Shown: piece after piece, positions 15,454-24,894 of the stretch | Layout of the letters: each line of letters begins with the position of its first letter | How positions within the stretch are numbered: position 1 is the first letter of the stretch | Assembly (NCBI GenBank): GCA_017522185.1 | Contig: JAFWZZ010000005.1 | Span: 1-64,000, forward strand | Source: Bacillota bacterium | GTDB taxonomy: Bacteria > Bacillota > Clostridia > Peptostreptococcales > Anaerovoracaceae | Length of the DNA stretch: 64,000 nucleotides | Reading direction: 5' to 3' | Notes under the pieces: model-generated | Told to the model about the DNA's origin: nothing | The model's database searches: none | Seen by the model: only the letters and a program-made list of their open reading frames with translations | Made by a program: the position numbers and the translations under genes

Positions 15454-17121
15454 TTAACCTTCCAGAAGCTTCTTCATAGTCTTGTAGATGATGCCCGGCA
15501 GAACTTCGAAGGAGTATACGGTTTCCACTCTTTCTGTGAACTGGTGGGCGTCCTTACCGTAGGAACCGATATCGGCAACCGGTAAATCCAGCTCTGCCAT
15601 TTCGTCCAGCGGCAGGTCGTAGACGATGCCGAAGCCCGGCATATTGTCTTTCAGACCCTGGATTGCGCCTTCTTCTCTTGGTGCAGCAGCATAGCTTAAG
15701 TCAGAAATGCAAGGCAGGAACTTCTTCTGCACTAAGTTGTAGTCGCATTCTGTTGTGGATACTGCATAGTCTAACGCATCGATCAGCGCTTTATCCTTTG
15801 GTCTGGAGCCTTCTACGTAAATATGTGGATAGTAAGGCGGTGTTAAGTACACGATCAGAACCGGTTCTTTGTCGGACCACAGGGAGTGTACATATTCAAC
15901 TACCTTCATGGTCTGTCTGCGGACATTGACTTTCTGATGGTGGGAGATTCTTTCCGCGTAAGCTCTTACCTTTTCATCTAATTCCGGACCGACTTCCTCT
16001 CTAACCAGAGCATACAGTTCCTTGTAGCTGAGGGTTCTTTCCTTCCAAGGAAGCGGTTCGAATTTTCTTCCACTCATCTTACAGAAGATTTCGTATCTTT
16101 CGTTTAATCTGTTGATAACGGTATGGAAAGACTGAGCGCCGACTTTTACCATCTTTGCGATGACTTCATCCGGTGTGCTGCAGTGGGTCGCGTAGTTATA
16201 GTAAACGACCGCTTTGTTCGCAATCTGTACGGAATATTCCGGCTTCAGGTCTCTCTGTTTCAGTGTAACAGGCGGCAGGGTAACTTCGCCGTCTACTACG
16301 TCGGAATATCTAGGGTTCAGGTTGATTCTGCCTGTGATTTCGGACAGGATCTTGTTTGGATCCAGGCCGGAGAAGGATTCGCCAACATGGCTTTCTTTGC
16401 CGACTGCCAGGAAAGTAGGCATCAGCTTGCCGACAGTACCCACGTACTGGTACACGTTAGTGTCTTCCGGATATGCCGGTGCGATATAATCCGGATCCAG
16501 CATAGCCTGATAATCATAGCCGAATTTTCTCTTCAGTCTGATTAACTCAGGAACAAAGGTCAGCATGCCTTTGGAGCTGCCTTCTTCGTCGCATACTGCC
16601 GCGAAGACGATATTGCCCTCGAAGTCCTCGATATCCTTGGAGATTTCTTCCATCATTGCCATGACGATGGCGACGCCGGATTTCATATCAAAAATACCTC
16701 TGCCGAACAGGTATTTTCCAGATTCGATATCGTCCAGGACTTCCTGATTCAGAGGAAGTTCCTTCAGTTTTTCTACCAGTTCATATGGCTTGGTTGCATA
16801 TTCGGATAACAGGCCATAGTCGGAAGTGCCGACCGTATCTGTATGGCCGATAAAAGCCACGGTTTTCTTGCTCTTTGTTTTTTCCCCGTTTAAAATGGCA
16901 ACCACAATTTTTCTTCCCCAGCGGTCTTTTTCTACCGGTACGAAGTACAGTTTTTCCGGGTGCTTCTTGTAGTAGTCCATCTGGGACATAATTTCGTAAA
17001 CCTTGTCGCTTACAGCGATTTCGTCAACTGTTTCAACGACGCTTCGCTGTTCTACAAGGGCCAGTGTAATTTCTTTGATTCTTTCGCTTAATCTGATTCT
17101 TTCACTTAAATCGTGTTTCAT
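15454..17121 (-). CDS. rocB: M20-family peptidase, RocB-like
   Basis: A 555-residue zinc peptidase of the M20 family with the long RocB layout (arginine-utilisation protein). Metal-binding motifs are clear: FIGHTDTVGTSD, FGRGIFDMKSGVAI and VCDEEGSSKG. The C-terminal KDAHQFTERV holds the last His ligand. The cytosolic enzyme probably hydrolyses peptides or an acylated amino acid; in Bacillus rocB sits with arginine catabolism, and here a ureohydrolase lies 2 kb away. Start ATG 17121 follows GAGGGAGC. A divergent gene starts at 17281. Confidence 0.9.
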   Translation of the reverse strand: MKHDLSERIRLSERIKEITLALVEQRSVVETVDEIAVSDKVYEIMSQMDYYKKHPEKLYFVPVEKDRWGRKIVVAILNGEKTKSKKTVAFIGHTDTVGTSDYGLLSEYATKPYELVEKLKELPLNQEVLDDIESGKYLFGRGIFDMKSGVAIVMAMMEEISKDIEDFEGNIVFAAVCDEEGSSKGMLTFVPELIRLKRKFGYDYQAMLDPDYIAPAYPEDTNVYQYVGTVGKLMPTFLAVGKESHVGESFSGLDPNKILSEITGRINLNPRYSDVVDGEVTLPPVTLKQRDLKPEYSVQIANKAVVYYNYATHCSTPDEVIAKMVKVGAQSFHTVINRLNERYEIFCKMSGRKFEPLPWKERTLSYKELYALVREEVGPELDEKVRAYAERISHHQKVNVRRQTMKVVEYVHSLWSDKEPVLIVYLTPPYYPHIYVEGSRPKDKALIDALDYAVSTTECDYNLVQKKFLPCISDLSYAAAPREEGAIQGLKDNMPGFGIVYDLPLDEMAELDLPVADIGSYGKDAHQFTERVETVYSFEVLPGIIYKTMKKLLEG

Positions 17122-17280
17122 CTTGCTCCCTCTTGTTTTCTTTTTTGAATTTTCAGAAATTGATTTACTACCATAAATTTTATACTATTTTATTCTACCA
17201 CACAAGCCCCTATTCAAAACTATCTAAAAGGAGTATAATTCTTTTAAGAGAATGATGAAACCAAATGAGGAGGTGCACAT

Positions 17281-18036
17281 ATGTATCAGTTATGGGAAGA
17301 TTTCAAGAGACTAAAAGGTTATCGCTGGGTGGAATTATCTCACTCCATGAACAATGACAGCCCTTACTGGCCGGGTATTCCGGAAGGCTCCGTGGAAATC
17401 GGCAAGGTGGTCTATGACTGGGGTGAACCGATGCTGGACTGCCAGATTCAGACCTTCAAGTTCCCTGGACAGTTTGGTACCCACATCGACTTTCCGGGCC
17501 ACTTCGTGAAGGAGGCGCCGCTGTCCGAAAGCTATGGCGTGGAACACATGGCTTATCCACTTTGTGTCATCGACATCAGCGAGAGAGTGGCGAAGGATCC
17601 GGACTGTGCCGTTACCGTAGAGGACATCAAAGCCTGGGAAGCAGAATACGGCGAAATCCCTGACGGCGCTTTCGTTGCACTGAGAACGGACTGGTATAAG
17701 CACTGGCCGAATATGCAGGCATTCTCCAACCTGGATGAAGAGGGCGGCGAGCACTGTCCGGGATGGTCCATGGAAGCACTGCAGTACATATACGAAGAAA
17801 GAAACGCGGCGGCCAACGGTCACGAAACACTGGATACCGATGCCAGCTTCCTGGCGGTTGAAGCTGACGACCTGGCCTGCGAACGTTATCTGTTAGAAAA
17901 GGGCAAGCTGCAGATCGAGGTACTGAAACACTTAGATAAAGTGCCTGCTGCAGGCGCATTGCTTTTCTGTGCATGGCCGCGCATCGAAGGCGCAACCGGT
18001 CTGCCGGTAAGAGTCTGGGCAATCTGTCCGGAATAA
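17281..18036 (+). CDS. Cyclase family protein (kynurenine formamidase-like)
   Basis: A 251-residue metal-dependent amidohydrolase of the cyclase family. The signature H-x-G-T-H-x-D-x-P-x-H appears as GQFGTHIDFPGHF at residues 61-73; ELSHSMNNDSPYWPG is the conserved start. Members hydrolyse N-formylkynurenine, isatin or similar amides or lactones. It opens a run with an Fe-alcohol dehydrogenase and a ureohydrolase (17281-20317), spaced by 15-31 bases, so they are likely one catabolic operon. Start follows GAGGAGG. Confidence 0.9.
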   Translation: MYQLWEDFKRLKGYRWVELSHSMNNDSPYWPGIPEGSVEIGKVVYDWGEPMLDCQIQTFKFPGQFGTHIDFPGHFVKEAPLSESYGVEHMAYPLCVIDISERVAKDPDCAVTVEDIKAWEAEYGEIPDGAFVALRTDWYKHWPNMQAFSNLDEEGGEHCPGWSMEALQYIYEERNAAANGHETLDTDASFLAVEADDLACERYLLEKGKLQIEVLKHLDKVPAAGALLFCAWPRIEGATGLPVRVWAICPE

Positions 18037-18067
18037 ACAAAAGTGACAGCAAAGGAGACGATGACTT

Positions 18068-19282
18068 ATGGCAATTCCACATAAACTCAACGTAATCTGG
18101 TGCCGTACCTTTCAGGGAGTCCTGAAAGTCGGCAACTATTTCATGGGTTACCGCATGCCGGATTACATGGAAGGCAACGGCAGAATCAAAGAGCTGGGCG
18201 CTTTCCTGAAGGACAAAGGCATCAACGACGTCCTGGTGGTAACCGGCGCCGGCATGGTGAAGCGGGGACAGGTACAGCCTATGCTGGATGGCTTTGATGC
18301 CAACGGTATCCGCTACACCCTGCAGACCTACACTACCACGGATCCGACTTCTGATGATGTAGAAGCCGGTTACAGGGCATACAAAGAAAACGGATGCAAG
18401 GCCATCGTGGCACTGGGTGGCGGCAGCCGTATTGACTGCGCCAAGGGTATCGCGGCCAAGGCGGTCCATCCGAAGAAAACTGTTGCCCAGCTGCAGGGCC
18501 TGCTGAAAGTCCATTGGAAGATTCCGCCTTTCGTAGCCATTCCGACTACGGCAGGGGCTGGCTCAGAGACCACCGTTGCGGCGGTCATTACGGACTCGAA
18601 AACCCACCGCAAGGCGGCTATCAACGATCCGTTTCTTATTCCCAAATACGCGGTACTGGATCCGGAGCTGACCACAGGCCTGTCTCCATATACCACGGCA
18701 ACCACCGGCATGGATGCACTGGCTCACGCGGTGGAAGCCTACACCAACAAGACGTATAACACAAAATTAGAAGACCGCCTCGCGCGAGAAGCGGTAAAGC
18801 TGATTCACGACAATATCCTCATCGCCTTTGAAGACGGCGGCAACCTGGAGGCAAGACAGAACATGCAGCGTGGGGCATTCTACGCAGGCAGAGCCTTTAC
18901 CCGGGGCTGTGTGGGTTATGTCCATGCCATCGGTCATACGCTGGGTGGCCTTTACGGCGTTGCCCATGGACTGGCAATGGCAGTGCTGCTCCCTCACGTC
19001 ATGGAAGCCTACGGCGCGGCAGCCCAAAAGCGTCTGGCTGAACTGGCTGACATCTGCGGCATCAAAGGATCCACCGACGCCGAGAAGGCAAAGGGATTCA
19101 TCGATTGGATCAAAGAGACCAATGCCAAAATGGGACTGCCGGATAAGTTTGACGTAATCAAAGATGAAGACATTGATCAGATGATCAGCTGGGCGGACAA
19201 AGAAGCAAATCCTCTGTATCCAGTCCCTGTGATTTGGAGCAGAGAAGACTTCAGAACATTGATAGAAACAATTAGAAGCTAG
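18068..19282 (+). CDS. Iron-containing alcohol dehydrogenase
   Basis: A 404-residue group III alcohol dehydrogenase: NAD-binding VALGGGSRIDCAKGIA, PTTAGAGSETT, and metal ligands in MDALAHAVEAY and HAIGHTLGGLYGVAHGLA. It would interconvert an alcohol and an aldehyde in the cytosol with NAD(P). The neighbours suggest it works in the same small pathway as the cyclase and ureohydrolase. Start follows AAAGGAG. Confidence 0.94.
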   Translation: MAIPHKLNVIWCRTFQGVLKVGNYFMGYRMPDYMEGNGRIKELGAFLKDKGINDVLVVTGAGMVKRGQVQPMLDGFDANGIRYTLQTYTTTDPTSDDVEAGYRAYKENGCKAIVALGGGSRIDCAKGIAAKAVHPKKTVAQLQGLLKVHWKIPPFVAIPTTAGAGSETTVAAVITDSKTHRKAAINDPFLIPKYAVLDPELTTGLSPYTTATTGMDALAHAVEAYTNKTYNTKLEDRLAREAVKLIHDNILIAFEDGGNLEARQNMQRGAFYAGRAFTRGCVGYVHAIGHTLGGLYGVAHGLAMAVLLPHVMEAYGAAAQKRLAELADICGIKGSTDAEKAKGFIDWIKETNAKMGLPDKFDVIKDEDIDQMISWADKEANPLYPVPVIWSREDFRTLIETIRS

Positions 19283-19297
19283 TTTAGGAGGCAGAAA

Positions 19298-20317
19298 ATG
19301 AGATTAAAAAACTATGTCAGTGCCATGGAACACTGGAATGGAAGAATTGACAGCAACGATGATTACGATGCATTCAGATGGCACCAGTGGGTGGAGCCTT
19401 TGGATCTCAACGAACTGCTGGAAGGTTTTCAATGTGAATACGGATTTGCCTTTATCGGATTCTGCAGCGAGCAGGGGGTAAAGCGAAACAGGGGGCGTGT
19501 CGGAACTGCTTTGGCGCCGGATTTTATCAGAAGGCAGATGTCCAACCTGCCTTGCACCTTTGACTCGAGAGTAAAGCTTTACGATGCAGGTAATGTCCTC
19601 TGCGATGAGATTTCCATGGAAGAGGGTCAGTCTATTCTGGGCAAAGCCGTAGAAAGAATCCTTGGTTTGGGCTTGTTCCCGATTGTCCTGGGTGGCGGTC
19701 ATGAAACTACCTTTGGCCATTTTCAGGGGCAGTTTGCGGACCTGAAAAACCAGGAGAAACCCATGGACATGGGCATTATCAACTTTGATGCCCACTTTGA
19801 TTTAAGACCATATGACAACGGACCGTCTTCAGGATCTATGTTCCGCCAGATTGCGGACATATATAAGGAAGAGGGTGTATCGTATCGCTATCTGCCGCTG
19901 GGTATACAGAAGCACAGTAATACGGTGAGTCTGTTCAAATACGCCCAGGAGAACGATGTCAACTATATTCTTGCAAAGGAAATCCAGAACTCAACATATG
20001 CTGTGATTCTGGAAAAAATAGATACCTTCCTGTTCCATTGCAGTTCTGCTTATATGACCATCTGTACGGATGTGTTCTCGGCTGCGTTTGCGCCAGGGGT
20101 AAGTGCAACCCAGGCATTGGGCCTGGAACCGGAAGCGGTACTGCCGATTATCAAACACATCCTGCGTACGCGTAAGGTCCGCGGCTTCGACATTTGTGAA
20201 ATATCGCCGCGTTTTGACCAGGACGATACGACGGCAAAGCTGGGTGCTGTCATCATCTTTACGGTGGTCAATACCATGTGCAAGCTGAACGACCTGCTGG
20301 TGATCGATTTTGACTAA
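19298..20317 (+). CDS. hutG: Ureohydrolase, formimidoylglutamase-like
   Basis: A 339-residue arginase-superfamily enzyme. Mn-binding motifs are VLGGGHETTFGH, INFDAHFDLRP and TICTDVFSAAFAPGVSA. In the last one the usual first Asp of D-x-D is a Cys, an oddity that might affect one metal site. GGGHE (not GGDH) points to formimidoylglutamase (histidine degradation to glutamate) over agmatinase. No other hut genes are in the window, so the substrate is uncertain. Start follows TAGGAGG. Confidence 0.82.
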   Translation: MRLKNYVSAMEHWNGRIDSNDDYDAFRWHQWVEPLDLNELLEGFQCEYGFAFIGFCSEQGVKRNRGRVGTALAPDFIRRQMSNLPCTFDSRVKLYDAGNVLCDEISMEEGQSILGKAVERILGLGLFPIVLGGGHETTFGHFQGQFADLKNQEKPMDMGIINFDAHFDLRPYDNGPSSGSMFRQIADIYKEEGVSYRYLPLGIQKHSNTVSLFKYAQENDVNYILAKEIQNSTYAVILEKIDTFLFHCSSAYMTICTDVFSAAFAPGVSATQALGLEPEAVLPIIKHILRTRKVRGFDICEISPRFDQDDTTAKLGAVIIFTVVNTMCKLNDLLVIDFD

Positions 20318-20337
20318 GGAGAAAAAGGAGAAACACT

Positions 20338-20991
20338 TTGAGACATAGAAAGGTGAAAAATCTGGAACCGCGCATCGAGGCCTGCCGCCATTATCTGGTG
20401 CCGGATGCAAAAACAAAGAAGGGCAACTGGCGTGGGTATTTTGGCGCTGCCCCGGACAGCCGTCTTTATCTGGAGCTGGGGTGCGGCAAGGGAAAGTTCC
20501 TCTGTGCTCACGCGACGGCGGATCCGGATGCCCGTTTTATCGGTATCGAAGGACTGGATGCCGTTATGGTAAGAGGACTGGAACGGGCGGAAGAAGAGAA
20601 TATCGCCAATATACGATTTGTCATGGATTTCGTCGCAGACATCACGGACTACTTTGCCGATGGAGAGCTGGATGGCATCTATCTCAACTTCAGCGATCCA
20701 TGGCCGAAGCCGCGTCACGAGAAGCGACGGTTCACTTACGGGAAGACACTTCTAAAGTATAGGCAGATTCTGAAGCCGGAAGGATTTGTCGCCTTTAAGA
20801 CGGATAACGAAGAACTCTTTGATTATTCCATGGGGGAAATCGAAAGACTGGATTTGTGTATCCGGGAGATGAGCCGCGACCTGCATCGGAGCGATTACGA
20901 GGCGAAGGCTTTTACCACGGAATATGAAGAAAAATTCCACGACCGGGGAAAGAACATCAACTATGTGAAGTTCACTTACCCGACAGAATAA
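20338..20991 (+). CDS. trmB: tRNA (guanine-N7-)-methyltransferase TrmB
   Basis: Methylates G46 of tRNA with S-adenosylmethionine. The 217-residue protein has LELGCGKGKFL (SAM binding), the diagnostic FSDPWPKPRHEKRRF and FKTDNEELFDYS. The start is TTG 20338, seven bases after AAAAGGAG, giving an N-terminus MRHRKVKNLEPRI normal for the family. It trails the catabolic operon by 20 bases and may be co-transcribed. Confidence 0.96.
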   Translation: MRHRKVKNLEPRIEACRHYLVPDAKTKKGNWRGYFGAAPDSRLYLELGCGKGKFLCAHATADPDARFIGIEGLDAVMVRGLERAEEENIANIRFVMDFVADITDYFADGELDGIYLNFSDPWPKPRHEKRRFTYGKTLLKYRQILKPEGFVAFKTDNEELFDYSMGEIERLDLCIREMSRDLHRSDYEAKAFTTEYEEKFHDRGKNINYVKFTYPTE

Positions 20992-21000
20992 AATACGAAC

Positions 21001-21046
21001 AAAAACCACCGAATCAGGCTGAACGTTTGCTTTTTTGGTGGTTTTT
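21001..21046 (+). terminator. Terminator after trmB
   Basis: AAAAACCACC and GGTGGTTTTT pair around a 26-base loop, followed by T-rich sequence. The stem is long-looped but perfect. Confidence 0.6.
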
Positions 21047-21122
21047 CTCTGTTACTACGGTTTTTTTGGTTTTTACAGCCAGACAAAATGTTTTTTTTCT
21101 TGTGTTTTGTGTGAGTATAGAG

Positions 21123-21176
21123 TATAATGTTGCCGTATATGCGACGACTTGAAACGTTTTAACGCGCTAAAGCGTT
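21123..21176 (+). promoter_or_regulatory. Promoter and imperfect palindrome upstream of the alanine symporter
   Basis: TATAAT at 21123-21128 has a weak TTGTGT 17 bases upstream. Downstream at 21153-21176 lies a 24-base palindrome, AACGTTTT and its mate TAAAGCGTT around ACGCGC, with 10 of 12 pairs. A second TATAAT is at 21196-21201. The palindrome is a likely operator; the regulator is unknown. Confidence 0.5.
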
Positions 21177-21228
21177 GCTGTTATCATCATTTTGTTATAA
21201 TTTATAAAATGGAATAGGAGAGAAAATT

Positions 21229-22647
21229 ATGTTTGACGCAATTAACAGTGTTGTTGGCGCAATTAGTAATGTTCTGTACCAGCCATGGTGCGTTCCGCTA
21301 ATTCTGCTGGCAGGCGGTATTATTCTGACAATCCGCTCTAAGTTTATTCAGGGACGTCTGTTTACTGAATCCTTCAAAGTTGTTATGGAAAAGCCAAGCA
21401 CAGAAGGCGGTATTTCTTCTTTCGGTGCGCTGATGGTTTCCACAGCATCCCGTGTAGGTACTGGTAACATTATCGGTGTAGCTTCTGCTATCGCTGTTGG
21501 TGGTCCTGGTGCGTTATTCTGGATGTGGATCACAGCTATCCTGGGTGGTGCTTCTGCATTTGTAGAATCCACTTTAGCACAGATCTACAAGAGAAGAGAC
21601 GAAGAAGGCGATTCTTATGGTGGTCCTGCTTACTACATGCAGGATGCTCTGAAGCAGAGATGGTTAGGGGTTATCTTCTCCGTTATCATCATTCTAACTT
21701 ATGCAGTTGGTTATAACATGTTAGCTGCTTACAACCTGCAGTCTACTTTCAAGGCATTCTCCTTCTACGGAGATTCCACACCAATCATCATCGGTGTAAT
21801 CCTGGCTGTACTGTTCGGTATCATCGTTATCGGTGGTGCAAAGAGACTGATTAACGTTACAGGTGTTATGGTTCCTTTCATGGGCGTCATCTACGTAGTA
21901 ATGGCAATCGTTGTATTGATTATCAACGCGAAGAACATCCCTGCAATGTTTGCTATGATTTTTGACAGCGCATTTGACTTCCAGGCAATCTTCGGCGGTT
22001 TCGCTGGTTCCTGCATCATGAACGGTATCAAGAGAGGTCTGTACTCCAACGAAGCTGGTATGGGTTCTGCTCCTAACGCAGCTGCAAAGGCAGACGTTTC
22101 CCACCCAGCTAAGCAGGGTCTGGTTCAGATGTTATCCGTATTCTTAGATACATTATTAATTTGTACTGCAACCGGCTTCATGATTCTGTCTTCCGGTATC
22201 GTGCCTACAGAAGAAATGAAGGGTGACGCAGCATTATACGTACAGGGTGCTTTAGGTGAATCCTTAGGCGCATTCGGTCCAATCTTCATTGCTGTAGCAA
22301 TGTGCTTGTTTGCATTCACTACTTTAATCGGTAACTACTCCTACTGCGAAGGATGCTTAAGATTCATCCTGAACAGAGAAGTATCCAAGACTGGTTTATT
22401 AGTATTCAGAATTCTGGCTACAGCACTGATCTTCGTTGGTACTATCGCTACTGCAAACATGGTATGGAACATCGCTGACATGCTGCAGGGCTTTATGGTA
22501 GTAATCAACGTGCCTGTTATTCTGATTCTGATGAAGCCTGCTATGGCTTGCTTAGACGACTACTGCAAGCAGAAGAAGGAAGGCAAGAACCCTGTATTCA
22601 AGGCAAAAGATGCTGGCATTACACAGGAATTAGATTATTGGCAGTAA
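21229..22647 (+). CDS. Alanine/glycine:cation symporter (AGCS family)
   Basis: A 472-residue membrane protein with about eleven spans. Family landmarks are FGALMVSTASRVGTGNIIG, AFVESTLAQIYKRRDE, GGPAYYMQDALK and RGLYSNEAGMGSAPNAAA. It takes up alanine or glycine with Na+ or H+. Codon choice is noticeably biased (GGT, GCT, AAG), as in highly expressed genes. Start ATG 21229 follows ATAGGAGAG. Confidence 0.95.
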   Translation: MFDAINSVVGAISNVLYQPWCVPLILLAGGIILTIRSKFIQGRLFTESFKVVMEKPSTEGGISSFGALMVSTASRVGTGNIIGVASAIAVGGPGALFWMWITAILGGASAFVESTLAQIYKRRDEEGDSYGGPAYYMQDALKQRWLGVIFSVIIILTYAVGYNMLAAYNLQSTFKAFSFYGDSTPIIIGVILAVLFGIIVIGGAKRLINVTGVMVPFMGVIYVVMAIVVLIINAKNIPAMFAMIFDSAFDFQAIFGGFAGSCIMNGIKRGLYSNEAGMGSAPNAAAKADVSHPAKQGLVQMLSVFLDTLLICTATGFMILSSGIVPTEEMKGDAALYVQGALGESLGAFGPIFIAVAMCLFAFTTLIGNYSYCEGCLRFILNREVSKTGLLVFRILATALIFVGTIATANMVWNIADMLQGFMVVINVPVILILMKPAMACLDDYCKQKKEGKNPVFKAKDAGITQELDYWQ

Positions 22648-22688
22648 TGGTCAATGGTCCTGCCCCGCGAGCGGCGTACGAAAAAAAC

Positions 22689-22724
22689 AAAGGTCTTTGT
22701 CCCAATGGGCAGAGACCTTTTTTT
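22689..22724 (+). terminator. Terminator after the alanine symporter
   Basis: AAAGGTCTTTGTCCCA and TGGGCAGAGACCTTT form a long hairpin followed by seven T. Confidence 0.85.
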
Positions 22725-22778
22725 CTGTCTGCAAACATGGTATAATAAGATGCAAGAATGATTCGAGGAGGACAGCAT

Positions 22779-23534
22779 ATGAAAATCGCAGTGATTACAG
22801 GTGCATCCAGTGGCATGGGAAGGGAATTTGTCTATGCCTTGGATAAAAAAGGCTATGATGAGCTGTGGGTCATCGCCCGCAGGGAAGACCGCCTGAAAGC
22901 ATTACAGGCAGAATGTCAGACACCGGTACGTGTAATGGCGCTGGACCTGATGAAGAGGGAAAGCTTTGACCGGTACCGTCAGGCACTGGAGGAAGCAAAA
23001 CCAGAGATTCAGTCCCTGGTCAATGCGGCGGGATTCGGTCTTTTTGGCACGTTTATGGAAATGGACCTGGATCGGCAGCTGGACATCATCGAAATCAACG
23101 ACAAAGCGTTGACGGCCATGTGCTACCTCAGCGTTCCATATATGCCGGCGGGAAGTGACATCGTCAATCTGGCGTCCAACTCGTCCTGGCAGCCGGTGCC
23201 GTATATCAACGTTTACGGCGCATCCAAGGCTTATGTCATGAGTTTTTCCAGAGCACTGGGTGTAGAGCTGAAGGCAAAGGGCATTCACGTCATGGCAGTA
23301 GCACCGGGATGGATTAAGACGGAATTCTTTGATCATGCAATCCATGACGATACCATCAAGTATTTTGACCGGTTCTATACGGCGAAGCAGGTCATCGATA
23401 AGGCCATGAAGGATCTTCGCAAGAAGAAAGCGGTATCCATTCTGGGTCTGCCGGTGCAGGCACAGGTAAAGTTAATCAAGCATCTGCCGGTCAGCCTGGT
23501 TATGAAAATCTGGTGCGGCCAGCAGAAGAAGTAG
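22779..23534 (+). CDS. Short-chain dehydrogenase/reductase
   Basis: A 251-residue SDR: Rossmann start ITGASSGMGREF, NAAGFG, and the catalytic S-Y-K set (NLASNSSWQPVP, then VYGASKAYVMSFSRAL). ATG 22779 is preceded by GAGGAGG; an in-frame ATG at 22758 lies before that site. The substrate is not predictable. The gene is followed after 29 bases by a zinc-ribbon protein. Confidence 0.93.
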   Translation: MKIAVITGASSGMGREFVYALDKKGYDELWVIARREDRLKALQAECQTPVRVMALDLMKRESFDRYRQALEEAKPEIQSLVNAAGFGLFGTFMEMDLDRQLDIIEINDKALTAMCYLSVPYMPAGSDIVNLASNSSWQPVPYINVYGASKAYVMSFSRALGVELKAKGIHVMAVAPGWIKTEFFDHAIHDDTIKYFDRFYTAKQVIDKAMKDLRKKKAVSILGLPVQAQVKLIKHLPVSLVMKIWCGQQKK

Positions 23535-23563
23535 TAATATAAGTAGTATTGGAGGAAGAGAAA

Positions 23564-24100
23564 ATGAAGATTTGTCCAAAATGTGGAACAGAAGTAGAAA
23601 GAAGATTTTGCCCTGACTGCGGCACGGAGTATGTGGAAACAGTGGACGCTGTTGAAGCAGAGGAAGCTTCTGCAGAAACCGCAGAGCCTGTGGCAGAAGC
23701 CAGCTATGAAGTCCGTCAGGAATTGATGACGCTTCCCCATTTCGAGGGTGAGGAACAGTTTCATCGGCAGAAAACGGTAGACGACAGAATCGATGGCATG
23801 TCGGGAAAGTTTTCCGCGAAGTCGACGGGTATCGTAGCATATATCGGCTGGATTGGCCTGATTATCGCGCTGATACTGGGTGATAAAGAAGGCGGCAGAT
23901 TCCACCTGAACCAGGCACTGGTTATTTACCTGACTTCCCTTGTATGCAGCATTGCAGGATCCCTGCTTCCGATTCTGGGAGGGCTGGTTGTCTTTGCAGG
24001 CGGTATTTTTACTCTGGTTTGCTGGGGGCTGGGCCTGTACTATGCGTGCACAGGTCAGGAAAAGGAAGTACCGCTGATCGGCCAGATCAGATTGCTGTAA
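23564..24100 (+). CDS. Zinc-ribbon membrane protein (DUF4870-like)
   Basis: A 178-residue protein. MKICPKCGTEVERRFCPDCG is a zinc ribbon of two C-x2-C pairs, then comes a Glu/Ala-rich linker, and from about residue 90 three membrane spans with RFHLNQALVIYLTSLV, typical of DUF4870-like domains. Function unknown; such proteins may sense stress at the membrane. ATG 23564 is eight bases after GGAGG. Confidence 0.85.
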   Translation: MKICPKCGTEVERRFCPDCGTEYVETVDAVEAEEASAETAEPVAEASYEVRQELMTLPHFEGEEQFHRQKTVDDRIDGMSGKFSAKSTGIVAYIGWIGLIIALILGDKEGGRFHLNQALVIYLTSLVCSIAGSLLPILGGLVVFAGGIFTLVCWGLGLYYACTGQEKEVPLIGQIRLL

Positions 24101-24138
24101 GATTGAAGTCTGATGGCACTATATACCAAGATAAAAGC

Positions 24139-24179
24139 AAAAGTTGTGGTTTTTCCCTCTCAGGTGAACCACAACTTTT
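24139..24179 (+). terminator. Terminator after the zinc-ribbon gene
   Basis: AAAGTTGTGGTT and AACCACAACTTT pair perfectly, followed by a T-run; A-rich on the left side, so it may also serve the minus strand. Confidence 0.85.
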
Positions 24180-24235
24180 TTAATTATCGTATTTCCATGT
24201 ATTTTGTTTATATAGTGCCCGGCACAGCAAACAGG

Positions 24236-24768
24236 CTAACGAGGCGCATCCTCCCGCGGTGAATGTCCGAACTGTGACTTATATGCCCGGTAGAAAGTTG
24301 AGTATTCTGAAAAACCACAGGCAGCTGCAGCCACGGCTGCCGGTTCGCCCTGCTGAATCAGAGCGCGGGCTGTCATGAGGCGTTTGATCGTTACATACTT
24401 CCACAGAGAATTTCCGGTGGCATGTTGGAAGATACGGCTTACCTGAGACGGACTTCGGTAGAATGCGTCTGCGATGGTCTGTATGGAGATTTCCTCAAAG
24501 AGATGTTCATTTACATAAGCCAGAATCTGTCCGGCCAGGCCTTCTACAGGCGCATGGGTCTGGGAACGGCCATGGAGCCCGTCCATCACCGTCAGCAGCA
24601 TGATGAGGCGTCCTATTAAATGCATGCGTACATCTGCGATATCCTGAAACCGGAAGTGCTCAAAAGCCGATTGCAGCAGACCGGAAGGGTCATCTTCTTT
24701 GCTGTAACGGTTCTGCTGCCCAAGTGCCCGGTCATAAAAGGGACGAAGCAGCCTGCCGTCCGGGTCCA
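24236..24768 (-). pseudogene. AraC-family regulator, 5'-truncated
   Basis: The C-terminal 110 residues are an intact AraC double helix-turn-helix (EEISIQTIADAFYRSPSQVS, then ACGFSEYSTFYRAYKSQFG). The frame continues upstream of the first ATG (24625) with protein-like sequence (GLLQSAFEHFRFQDIADVR) up to about 24768, but there is no ATG/GTG/TTG start with a ribosome site. At that point the other strand begins to read as the tail of an amidohydrolase. So the regulator has lost its 5' end. A short product from ATG 24625 (129 residues) is possible but has no ribosome site. Confidence 0.7.
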
Positions 24769-24852
24769 GACGACACAGACTTCTTAGGTGAAATGGTAAA
24801 GGACATCTGCTGGAGAAACGCGGCAGAGTACTTTGGATTCGAACTGAAATAG
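24769..24852 (+). pseudogene. C-terminal remnant of an amidohydrolase-like gene
   Basis: On the plus strand, 27 codons in normal host codon usage read DTDFLGEMVKDICWRNAAEY then FGFELK-stop, typical of the last helix of metal-dependent amidohydrolases (the x-N-A-A-x-x-F-G pattern). It is followed by a good terminator. No upstream part or start exists, so it is a leftover from a deletion that also removed the start of the AraC gene. Confidence 0.55.
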
Positions 24853-24870
24853 AGAATAAGGAAAAAAGAA

Positions 24871-24894
24871 AGACGCCGGCTCCGGCGTCTTTTT
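24871..24894. terminator. Bidirectional terminator
   Basis: AGACGCCGG and CCGGCGTCT form a perfect stem with a tiny loop, flanked by A-run and T-run. It serves the amidohydrolase remnant and the LytTR gene on the minus strand. Confidence 0.9.
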
